5,027 nucleotides of DNA from Pseudonocardiaceae bacterium (GTDB lineage Bacteria; Actinomycetota; Actinomycetes; Mycobacteriales; Pseudonocardiaceae): positions 1-5,027 of the forward strand of contig JAICSB010000284.1 in assembly GCA_025937115.1 (NCBI GenBank), read 5' to 3'. Position 1 is the stretch's first letter; each line of letters starts with the position of its first letter. The notes beneath the pieces are model-generated. The model did no database searches. It was not told the DNA's origin and saw only the letters and a program-made list of their open reading frames with translations. Positions 1 to 4,822 of the stretch are shown in pieces. The translations under genes were made by a program, and so were the position numbers.

Positions 1-1
1 C

Positions 2-517
2 CCGTGGGAGGAGATGTTCGCCGACGAGTTCGGCGAGCGGGTCCTCGCCGACCCTGACTCGACCCGCTGGATCGAGCCGGTCTGGAAGGTGCTGCTGTCG
101 AGCAAGGCGTTGCTGGCCGCGCTGTGGCACCTCTACCCCGGGCACGAGAACCTGCTGCCGGCGTACCTGGACAAGCCCTGGGGGATGGACTCCTGGATCG
201 CCAAGCCGCTGCACGGCCGGGAGGGCGACGGCATGAGGTGGGTCCTCGACGGCGCCGAGCACCGATCGCCGCACCAGCACTACGGCACCGAGGGCTACTG
301 CTACCAGCTGTGGGCCCCGCCGCCGGACCTGGACGGCAACCGGCCGGTGCTGGGCTCATGGGTTGTCGACGGGAACGCCGCAGGGCTCGGCGTCCGCGAG
401 TCGGACGGTCCCGTGACGGACTATTACGCGCGGTTCGTGCCGCACTACATCGACGCGCCGACGCCGGGCGCCAAGCAGCGTGCGGCCTGGTTGCGGGAGG
501 ACGGGATCAAGGAGTAG
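2..517 (+). CDS. Glutathionylspermidine synthase-like ATP-grasp protein, C-terminal part
   Basis: The frame is open from the first bases of the window, so the gene begins upstream and only about 171 C-terminal residues are seen. It resembles the C-terminal half of the glutathionylspermidine synthase preATP-grasp family (E. coli GspS synthetase domain, YjfC/YgiC). Visible signatures are a start like PWEEMFADEFG, then WKVLLSSKALLAALW, the block KPLHGREGDGM (nucleotide-binding loop of this ATP-grasp fold), GSWVVDGNAAGLGVRESDGP, and a terminal RFVPHYI. Family members ligate an amine such as spermidine to a glutathione-type carboxylate using ATP. Actinobacteria generally lack glutathione, so the substrate here is unknown and the YjfC-like branch is more likely than true GspS. 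The frame ends in TAG at 515-517. The next gene, a DUF350 membrane protein, starts 37 bases later on the same strand, a known pairing. No damage is seen in the visible part. Confidence 0.88.
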   Translation, partial: PWEEMFADEFGERVLADPDSTRWIEPVWKVLLSSKALLAALWHLYPGHENLLPAYLDKPWGMDSWIAKPLHGREGDGMRWVLDGAEHRSPHQHYGTEGYCYQLWAPPPDLDGNRPVLGSWVVDGNAAGLGVRESDGPVTDYYARFVPHYIDAPTPGAKQRAAWLREDGIKE

Positions 518-539
518 CCAGGTGGTGCCGGCAGCCCCC

Positions 540-545
540 TAAAAT
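540..545 (+). promoter_or_regulatory. Possible -10 element (TAAAAT) for a leaderless DUF350 transcript
   Basis: TAAAAT lies nine bases before the ATG at 555, and no Shine-Dalgarno sequence is seen before that ATG. Actinobacteria often make leaderless transcripts from a TANNNT box 6-9 bases before the start codon, so this could drive the gene separately from its upstream neighbour. No convincing -35 box is visible, and co-transcription with the synthase-like gene remains equally possible. Confidence 0.25.
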
Positions 546-554
546 GCCAGTCCC

Positions 555-974
555 ATGCTGGACAACCTGCTGGCCGCGGTGGTCTACCTCGGCGTCGGCA
601 TCGCCCTGCTGATCCTCGCCGCGTTCGTGGTCGACCTGCTGACCCCTGGCCGGCTGGTGTCCCACGTGGTCGACCAGCGGTCGTGGAGCGCCGCGATCGT
701 GCTCGCCGCCGCCCTGCTCGGTCAGGGCCTGGTGATCTTCACGGCGATCTGGACCAACGCCACCACCGGGTTCGGCGAGGCCCTGCTGTGGACGGTGGCG
801 TTCGGCCTGCTCGGGGTGGTGCTGAGCGCGGTCGCATTCACGGTGGTCGACCTGCTGACCCCGGGCCGGCTTGGTGAGATCGTCGCCCGGCCGGGGCCGG
901 TGGAGCCGGTCGCGGTGGTGACGGCGGCGGCGCACCTCGCGGTTGCCGCGATCGTCATCGCCTCGATCGCCTGA
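555..974 (+). CDS. DUF350 family integral membrane protein
   Basis: This 139-residue, very hydrophobic protein has about four predicted membrane helices (near residues 4-28, 44-66, 77-100 and 117-137) and matches the DUF350 family (E. coli YjfL type). Such proteins have two similar two-helix units, and the duplication is explicit here: VVDLLTPGRL occurs at residues 25-34 and again at 97-106. Length is normal for the family. Function is unknown. DUF350 genes commonly neighbour glutathionylspermidine synthase-like genes, as here, which suggests a shared envelope or polyamine-related role (inference). The ATG at 555 is the only sensible start in this frame. It lacks a clear ribosome binding site, so translation may be leaderless or coupled to the upstream gene, which ends 37 bases before. 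The frame ends in TGA at 972-974 and looks intact. Confidence 0.85.
   Translation: MLDNLLAAVVYLGVGIALLILAAFVVDLLTPGRLVSHVVDQRSWSAAIVLAAALLGQGLVIFTAIWTNATTGFGEALLWTVAFGLLGVVLSAVAFTVVDLLTPGRLGEIVARPGPVEPVAVVTAAAHLAVAAIVIASIA
627..655 (+). repeat. Intragenic repeat in the DUF350 gene, copy 1
   Basis: This 29-base stretch recurs at 843-871 in the same reading frame with one mismatch. It encodes the repeated VVDLLTPGRL peptide at the end of transmembrane helix 1. It reflects the internal duplication typical of DUF350, but nucleotide identity this high is more than an ancient duplication would leave by chance. Confidence 0.8.
843..871 (+). repeat. Intragenic repeat in the DUF350 gene, copy 2
   Basis: Second copy of the 29-base repeat (first copy at 627-655), 216 bases downstream and in frame, differing only at its 21st base. 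It encodes the end of transmembrane helix 3. Confidence 0.8.
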
Positions 975-1019
975 AGGATGACAGGTCGAAGACGTCGGGC
1001 CGTCGCCTCGATCGCCGGA

Positions 1020-1163
1020 GTCGGTGAAGTCGTCGTCGGTGCGTTCGGCGTACGCCGGGATCGAGTACAGGCCCCAGTGGACGAAGATGCCGAGCTTGGC
1101 GTCGGCGTATCACTGCGGGACCGGTCGCACGGCCAGCCCCGCAGCCGGCTGGTGGGCGGTCAT
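1020..1163 (-). pseudogene. Alpha-L-fucosidase-like (GH29) gene start, with a nonsense codon and truncated
   Basis: On the minus strand an ATG at 1163-1161, seven bases after a GGAG ribosome binding site (1174-1171), opens a frame reading MTAHQPAAGLAVRPVPQ, then TGA (1112-1110), then YADAKLGIFVHWGLYSIPAYAERTDDDFT in the same frame. The second part matches the N-terminal hallmark of GH29 alpha-L-fucosidases (W-Y-x-D-A-K-F-G-I-F-x-H-W-G-x-Y-S-x-P). At the TGA position the family has Trp, so a TGG to TGA change probably killed the gene. Homology ends near 1020. None of the remaining 350 or more residues, including the catalytic Asp, is present; the convergent DUF350 gene ends 46 bases beyond. 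Intact GH29 enzymes hydrolyse alpha-L-fucosides. This remnant cannot. I infer point mutation plus deletion of the 3' part. The identification rests on one conserved motif block but that block is distinctive. Confidence 0.75.
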
Positions 1164-1170
1164 CGACCGG

Positions 1171-1174
1171 CTCC
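1171..1174 (-). promoter_or_regulatory. Relict ribosome binding site of the fucosidase remnant
   Basis: GGAG on the minus strand, seven bases before the ATG at 1163-1161, fixes the original start of the GH29 remnant. Confidence 0.5.
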
Positions 1175-1384
1175 GCGGCGGCGCCGGTGGCAGGAGGAGG
1201 TCACGGCGACCAGCACGGGCGCGTCATGAGGTCTTCCCTCGGGCGGGCGTGGACGGGGTGCAGCGATGACCAGGCGGACCCCACGCTGCCACCGGACCGG
1301 CCGCGACGCCAGCACTCGGAAGCGGTTGGCTTCGCGTCGCCAGCAGTGCGGGTTGACACGCCGCGACGCCCGAGATTGCGCGAC
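1175..1384. other. Non-coding or unrecognisable stretch between two gene remnants
   Basis: Frames are open on both strands here only because of the high GC content. None gives a protein family I recognise, and no start codon in it has a convincing ribosome binding site. An 11-base direct repeat (GCCGCGACGCC) occurs at 1300-1310 and 1360-1370. The hydrolase remnant to the right lacks its N-terminal half, so this stretch probably replaced it or is what remains of a rearrangement. Confidence 0.5.
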
Positions 1385-1994
1385 CTGCACCGGCGGCGGG
1401 TCTACGCGGCCGGCGCCTCACAGTCGGCCCGATTCCTCGGCATCTACTACAACACCGTGCAGGAGACCGCCCGCGTGTACGACGGCTTCCTGCTCGCCAT
1501 CGGCGGCAGCTCGCTGGCCCCGCGGCAGGCGGTCGGCACCAAGGTCTTCCGCGTCTGGACCGAGACCGGCCTCTACCTCGGCCTGGCAGCGCCCTCGGCC
1601 CGGGTGCCGGACAACCCCGTCCTGCGCACCTGGGAGATCGCCGGCGCTTCGCACGTGCCGGCGTACGCGGTTCGCAGGACCCGAACCCGGGCCCGCCGGC
1701 CGAGATCGCCCGGGACACACTCGGCGTCGCCCGCGGCGGCATCCGGCTGCCCTCAGTGGCAGTGCCCACGGAGCTCAACAACGGCGTCAACGCGCCAGCG
1801 AACCTCGACAACCCGCTCAACCAGTTCTGCGTGCTCTACGGCACGAACCGGCCGCTCACCGGGGAGCAGCAGGACGGGCTGTACCGGAGCGACACCGAGT
1901 ACCGGGGCAAGGTCCTGGTCCAGCTGGTCCGCCTGGTCAGGGACGGCTTCGTGCTCGCCCGCGACGTCCCGGCGCTCTATCGGGAGGCCGGTGA
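1385..1994 (+). pseudogene. Alpha/beta-hydrolase domain protein (Abhydrolase_10 type), 5'-truncated and frameshifted
   Basis: Two plus-strand segments in different frames give one C-terminal half of an Abhydrolase_10-type protein. Segment one (about 1385-1675) contains RRVYAAGASQSARFLGIYYN, with the nucleophile elbow G-x-S-x-S/A, then VYDGFLLAIGG, and LRTWEIAGASHVPAYA with the likely catalytic His. Segment two, shifted by one base (about 1681-1994), reads PPAEIARDTLGVARGGIRLP, then NNGVNAPANLDNPLNQFCVL and a C-terminal helix. The shift lies between about 1660 and 1690 and equals loss of one base (or gain of two). The N-terminal region of this family, roughly 200 residues, is absent upstream. 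No in-frame stop follows the C-terminal helix: the frame continues straight into the tRNA fragment. Members are uncharacterised or putative secreted/cytosolic hydrolases, so the original substrate is unknown. The gene is not functional as it stands. Confidence 0.8.
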
Positions 1995-2009
1995 GCTGGG
2001 GCAGATGGG

Positions 2010-2052
2010 CGCGCTCGGCAGGACTCGAACCTGCAACCTCTTGATCCGTAGT
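2010..2052 (-). tRNA. tRNA-Arg(ACG) 3' fragment, probable attachment-site copy
   Basis: Read on the minus strand, the sequence gives an anticodon loop CTACGGA (complement of 2051-2045; anticodon ACG), the 3' anticodon strand TCAAG, variable loop AGGTT, a perfect T arm (stem GCAGG/CCTGC, loop TTCGAGT) and the 3' acceptor strand CGAGCGC, followed by a G discriminator; CCA is not encoded. The 5' half is missing: bases beyond 2052 do not pair with TCAAG and contain no D arm or 5' acceptor strand. Similarity starts one base before the anticodon loop, which is where integrases that use tRNA genes typically cross over. I infer that this is the displaced 3' end left at one side of an integrated element, with the element lying to the right and the old chromosome to the left. 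Confidence 0.8.
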
Positions 2053-2147
2053 AACAAATCGGACATCCGCCGGCGTCCGTCTGTGTCCGTGACCTGGGGA
2101 TGCTCATCCGGCCGGGTGCGCTGCGGACCGCCGATGTCCGCCGGCTC

Positions 2148-2166
2148 GGGTACAGGAACGGGTACA
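2148..2166. repeat. Paired GGGTACA direct repeat
   Basis: GGGTACA occurs at 2148-2154 and 2160-2166, 12 bases start to start, about 100 bases from the tRNA 3' fragment. The spacing and location are compatible with an integrase arm-type or regulator site. This is inference only. Confidence 0.4.
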
Positions 2167-2221
2167 CGGCGGGCCCGCGCACCGCCCGCTCGTCGGGCAG
2201 TAGACGACCCATCCGATGGGC

Positions 2222-2249
2222 GGCCCGCGACCGGTGCGCGAACACCGGC
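2222..2249. other. Stem-loop split by the group II intron (left part)
   Basis: CCGGTG (2231-2236) and CACCGG (2243-2248) form a 6-bp hairpin with a CGCGAA loop. GGCCCG (2222-2227) pairs with CGGGCC at 4782-4787 once the intron is removed, giving a longer interrupted stem. The intron sits just outside the inner hairpin. There is no U-rich tail, so a rho-independent terminator is not evident. Confidence 0.55.
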
Positions 2250-2290
2250 GTCGGGTAGCGGGAGCGCATTGCTGCGCCCCCGCCCCCTCA
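2250..2290 (-). ncRNA. Group II intron domain VI and 3' splice site
   Basis: The RNA folds into a 9-bp stem (complement of 2281-2273 with 2268-2260) closed by a GCAA tetraloop, then two G-C pairs, a G-U wobble, an unpaired A (complement of 2256), and a GGG/CCC base (2287-2285 with 2255-2253). The unpaired A lies seven bases from the 3' end and is the predicted branch-point adenosine that makes the 2'-5' lariat bond. The intron ends GAC, and the exon begins GCCGGTG. Confidence 0.85.
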
Positions 2291-2324
2291 GAACCGGACT
2301 TGCGGGTTTCCTCGCATCCGGCTC
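2291..2324 (-). ncRNA. Group II intron domain V (catalytic core)
   Basis: A 34-nt hairpin on the minus strand starts GAGCCGGATG, contains a GAAA tetraloop flanked by complementary G/C pairs, and ends with AAGTCCGGTTC. It shows the AGC catalytic triad in the lower stem and the two-base bulge that binds catalytic metal ions. This is the most conserved element of group II introns and matches the usual length exactly. Its first two bases are the last two of the maturase stop codon. Confidence 0.93.
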
Positions 2325-4161
2325 AAGCAAGTCTCGTGGTGTCGTGGTGCAGAAGGCGGTGACTGTTGTGTGTGCCGGTGTTCCGGCTGTGACAGTCGGC
2401 GTGTGTGAGACGGATTCTGTCCGTTGGGTTGTGCCGCCGGTCTGCGGTCACCGATTTGTGGGTGATCGCTTTCTTGGTGGCGGTGAGCCATTGTTCCCAT
2501 TGGTTGGGGGATCGAGGCTCGTGGTCGGCGGCCAGGAGGTAGTGCCCGCATCGAGGGCAGCGTCCCTGCTGTTGTTTGAGCAGACGCAGGGTGTCGCGGT
2601 CGAGCGGTGGTGGGTTTCTGCGCCGCCGGTCGGCCCAGTAGCTGGTCAGTGTGGGGTCGTCGGTGGACGCCGTTCCTTTGACCAGCTCGTGTCGGACGAT
2701 TCGGGTCCAGGCGAACTTCTGGAGGAACAGGCCGCCATCGCGGTCACCGAACACCCATCGGTCTTGCCTGGCCCGGTTGAATTGGCCGTAGTACTGGTCG
2801 ACGATCCAGCGTTTCGGCTTCTTCGGGTGGCGGCGCCTGGCCCACCGCCAGGTCAGTTTCCACAGGTGCGCATCCAGTTCGGTGAATACCCGTTTGGAGA
2901 CGCCTCCGCGGTAGTACGCCGCCCAGCCACGCACGATCGGGTTGAGCGTGTATGGCACGGCTCCGGCCTTGGCCGACCACAACGATCGGACCTCGACTCG
3001 GAGTCGTCTTTTGATCCGCCTGATGGCCGCCTTACTGGGTGTGGTCAGCAGCTTGCCGTTGGGATAGCGGCGGATGGTGAACCCGAGGAAATCGAAACCG
3101 CTGGTAACGGGGACAATCGTCGTCTTGTCCTCGGCGAAGACGAGACCTCGGGTTCGCAGCCACTCGGTAAGCCGTGCTTTCACCTCGACGGCCTGTTCTC
3201 TTGTGTGACACAGGACGACGAGGTCGTCGGCGTATCTGACCAACACCGGACAGCCCGCGACGGTCTCCCCGGCATGCCTGCCGGTGGTGACGTACCGGAC
3301 TCCGGCGGCCTCTTCCAGCCCGTGCAGGGCGACGTTGAGCAGCAGCGGGCTGATCACCCCGCCTTGAGGGGTGCCCTCTTCGGTCGCGGTGACCATGCCC
3401 CGATCGAGTACCCCGGCCTTCAACCACGCCCGGATCATCCCCGTGGCGGGGAACCCTCCGAGCGCGGCCAGCAGTCGGTCGTGCCCGATCGTGTCGAACG
3501 CCGCCGCCAGGTCCGCGTCCAGCACCCAACCCCGCTTGGCGTTGCGGCCTCGCAGAGTGACGAAGAGCATCTGGATGGCGTCCTGGCAGCTGCGGCCCGG
3601 CCTGAACCCATAGGACCTGGGTTCGAACCGGGCTTCCCACTCCGGCTCCAGCGCGTGACGCACCCGCGCCTGCTGGGCTCGGTCCACGATCACCGGGATA
3701 CCCAGCGGCCGAAGCTTCGCCTTGTCCCGGGCTTTCGGTATCCACACCCGTCGAACCGGCAGCGTCCGCCACGGCTGCGACGGCCGGTGGATCCGCGCCG
3801 CCAACTCCGCCCTGGCCGCAGAGGTCAACGCGACCTCCCCATCGACGCCGGCCGTTCGACGACCCGCGTTGTGCTGCGTCACCTGACGCACGCTGATCAG
3901 CGTGTTCGACAGGCTCCGCAGCATCAGCTTCTGCAGACTGCGGACCCGTTTTAGGTCCCCATTCCGCGACGCCGTGAAGATCCGTTGCCGCAGCCGCCGT
4001 ACGTTCTCCTCGCAGGACCGCCAGTCCACAGCGTCCCAGTCGAGGAACCCGCCCTCCGGTCCGTTCACTCCGACGGCAGCCAGCACCATCGGCGCCGACC
4101 TGTCCGTCATCGCGTCCAACATGCCCTTCGGTTCCAGCCGCTTTTCACCGGTTGTCTCCAC
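2323..4161 (-). CDS. ltrA: Group II intron reverse transcriptase/maturase with HNH-like C-terminus
   Basis: A 612-residue intron-encoded protein that helps the intron RNA fold and splice and copies it into DNA during retrohoming. Domains in order: N-terminal RT-0 region (about 46-110, WRSCEENVRRLRQRI); fingers-palm RT core with IPKARDKAKLRPLGIP (141-156), YGFRPGRSCQDAI (184-196), motif A around D217 (DADLAAAFDTI), TPQGGVISPLL (264-274), and the catalytic YADD (310-313); then the maturase X/thumb domain (about 375-445, with NPIVRGWAAYYRG); and a C-terminal CPRCG (535-539) plus THADCH (586-591), the metal-binding frame of an HNH endonuclease. All catalytic Asp residues are present and the frame is unbroken. 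The start used is GTG at 4161, with a poorly spaced AGGTGAG before it; ATG at 4122 is an alternative. The TGA stop (2325-2323) overlaps the first two bases of domain V, so the coding region also forms the 3' side of domain IV. Expression would come from the intron transcript. Confidence 0.95.
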   Translation of the reverse strand: METTGEKRLEPKGMLDAMTDRSAPMVLAAVGVNGPEGGFLDWDAVDWRSCEENVRRLRQRIFTASRNGDLKRVRSLQKLMLRSLSNTLISVRQVTQHNAGRRTAGVDGEVALTSAARAELAARIHRPSQPWRTLPVRRVWIPKARDKAKLRPLGIPVIVDRAQQARVRHALEPEWEARFEPRSYGFRPGRSCQDAIQMLFVTLRGRNAKRGWVLDADLAAAFDTIGHDRLLAALGGFPATGMIRAWLKAGVLDRGMVTATEEGTPQGGVISPLLLNVALHGLEEAAGVRYVTTGRHAGETVAGCPVLVRYADDLVVLCHTREQAVEVKARLTEWLRTRGLVFAEDKTTIVPVTSGFDFLGFTIRRYPNGKLLTTPSKAAIRRIKRRLRVEVRSLWSAKAGAVPYTLNPIVRGWAAYYRGGVSKRVFTELDAHLWKLTWRWARRRHPKKPKRWIVDQYYGQFNRARQDRWVFGDRDGGLFLQKFAWTRIVRHELVKGTASTDDPTLTSYWADRRRRNPPPLDRDTLRLLKQQQGRCPRCGHYLLAADHEPRSPNQWEQWLTATKKAITHKSVTADRRHNPTDRIRLTHADCHSRNTGTHNSHRLLHHDTTRLA

Positions 4162-4457
4162 AGACTCACCTGGTCCACGTCAGCACCCTTTCGAGTCCGG
4201 GCACCACGTCCCGTATCCGGCCAGTTATCCGGGACCCGGCCTGGAGGAGACCACTCGCCATCCCGGTTTCCTGTCACCTTTCGGCTACCGGCATTCGCTT
4301 CTTGGACCATCCTGTCCCCGCCAGGGACCTCGGCCTCCCTCACGGTCGGCCCACCGAGCCCCCACACACCCGGACCCTGACGGGATTACCACGTTCCGCA
4401 CACCTGAGATACGACCGGGGTGGGTGCCCTCTGTTCCTCCGGGACGGCGGTGTTCTC

Positions 4458-4483
4458 CTGACCGCGGGCCCGTCCCCGGTCAG
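4458..4483 (-). other. EBS1 hairpin of the intron
   Basis: On the minus strand CTGACCG (4483-4477) pairs with CGGTCAG (4464-4458), a perfect 7-bp stem. The 12-base loop contains CGGGCCC (4472-4466), fully complementary to the seven exon bases just upstream of the intron (IBS1, 4788-4782). Display of EBS1 in a terminal loop is the classical arrangement for recognising the DNA target and the 5' splice site. The core is GC-palindromic, which weakens the statistical weight of the match, but its place in a loop and the exact abutment to GTGCG support it. Confidence 0.75.
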
Positions 4484-4762
4484 CGCCTGCGCTTCCCAGC
4501 GCCAGTCCTGTCCCCCCACTATCACAACCCACCCGTGGAAGGCGATCATGACGGAGCGTCATCGAGGATTCATTCGCATTCACCCGTCCGGTCTTTCCCT
4601 CGCCTGTAATCCCCGGGTGGAACGGAGATCCTCGGGCTTTCCCCTGAGCTTCGCACCCCGCCGTCGCCAGCAACGCACGTCAAGGGCGGGAACAGGCCAC
4701 TGAACACTGACCTGGAACTGCATCTCCAACAGCCGGACCTCCACGACCAGCTCACTCAGAAT

Positions 4763-4781
4763 GTGCGACCTCGTGTCGCAC
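4763..4781 (-). other. 5' terminal hairpin of the intron
   Basis: A perfect inverted repeat, GTGCGAC / GTCGCAC with a five-base ACGAG loop, starts at the first base of the intron on the minus strand. It contains the conserved GTGCG 5' splice-site sequence. A short helix at the very start of domain I is usual in this ribozyme family. Confidence 0.65.
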
Positions 4782-4788
4782 CGGGCCC
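4782..4788 (-). other. IBS1 and 5' exon junction of the intron
   Basis: Exon bases GGGCCCG on the minus strand, immediately before the intron, pair with EBS1 in the domain I loop. The same bases supply the outer arm of the stem-loop that the intron interrupted. Confidence 0.7.
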
Positions 4789-4807
4789 TTGATCCCGCAC
4801 CTTGCGT

Positions 4808-4814
4808 AGAAGGG
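4808..4814 (+). promoter_or_regulatory. Ribosome binding site for the right-end gene
   Basis: AGAAGGG ends eight bases before the GTG at 4823, a good Shine-Dalgarno match and spacing. It favours this GTG over an in-frame TTG at 4802. Confidence 0.55.
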
Positions 4815-4822
4815 CGAGACCC

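Larger units (their letters stand above)
2053..2249. other. Non-coding interval between the tRNA fragment and the group II intron
   Basis: No recognisable protein is encoded on either strand. It holds short repeats: GGGTACA twice (2148-2154 and 2160-2166), TCCGCCGGC twice (2066-2074 and 2137-2145), and an inverted CGGACA/TGTCCG pair (2060-2065 and 2084-2089). If the tRNA fragment is an attachment core, this is where integrase arm sites of the element would be expected, but no integrase gene is seen here. Confidence 0.5.
2250..4781 (-). mobile_element. Complete group II intron (retroelement), 2532 bp
   Basis: On the minus strand the intron starts with GTGCG at 4781 and ends with CTACCCGAC at 2250 (AY ending). 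In order it has a 5' non-coding ribozyme part (domains I-III, 4781 to about 4162), an internal reverse transcriptase/maturase gene (domain IV), a canonical domain V and a domain VI with bulged A. The seven exon bases before the 5' end (complement of 4788-4782, GGGCCCG) are perfectly complementary to CGGGCCC (complement of 4472-4466), which sits in the loop of a 7-bp hairpin, as expected for EBS1. That pairing selects 4781 over a second GTGCG at 4800. No EBS2 match is clear; only five bases (TGATC in the intron against exon GATCA) could pair. All parts needed for splicing and retrohoming appear present, so the intron may be active. Such introns splice from RNA and reinsert into matching DNA through the protein-bound RNA. 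Confidence 0.9.
4162..4781 (-). ncRNA. Group II intron domains I-III (5' ribozyme part)
   Basis: This 620-base stretch has no gene I can support. It is the expected location and length of ribozyme domains I-III, between the 5' splice site and the maturase gene. Seen directly are the 5' terminal hairpin (4763-4781) and the EBS1 hairpin (4458-4483). I did not derive a full secondary structure, so domain limits inside it are not given. Confidence 0.8.

Noticed and set aside
1353..1381. TTGACA as a -35 box upstream of the hydrolase remnant
   Set aside because: At 17-base spacing the -10 position reads TTGCGC, a poor match, and no gene start follows.
1160..1390. Minus-strand 76-codon frame overlapping the fucosidase start by ATGA
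   Set aside because: The overlap looks like translational coupling, but the predicted peptide is Arg-rich low-complexity sequence typical of chance frames in GC-rich DNA.
1187..2044. A 285-codon plus-strand frame taken as a whole gene
   Set aside because: Only about residues 67-163 resemble a protein family (the hydrolase). The start is arbitrary and the end is out-of-frame sequence after the frameshift.
2010..2052. An intact functional tRNA gene
   Set aside because: The D arm, 5' anticodon strand and 5' acceptor strand are absent beyond 2052, so it cannot fold as a tRNA.
1756..3954. A 732-codon plus-strand open frame
   Set aside because: Its start is the real C-terminal segment of the hydrolase remnant, then it reads through the tRNA fragment and antisense to the reverse transcriptase. 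The antisense part has no recognisable family and is a GC-driven shadow of a clearly conserved gene.
3902..4703. Plus-strand frames across the intron 5' region
   Set aside because: They are Pro/Arg/Ser-rich readings of ribozyme domains and of the antisense start of the maturase, with no family resemblance.
4796..4800. Alternative intron 5' end at a second GTGCG (complement of 4800)
   Set aside because: The exon bases before it (ending GCAAG) have no good EBS1 partner in the exposed loop, whereas the 4781 end has a 7-base match and a terminal hairpin.
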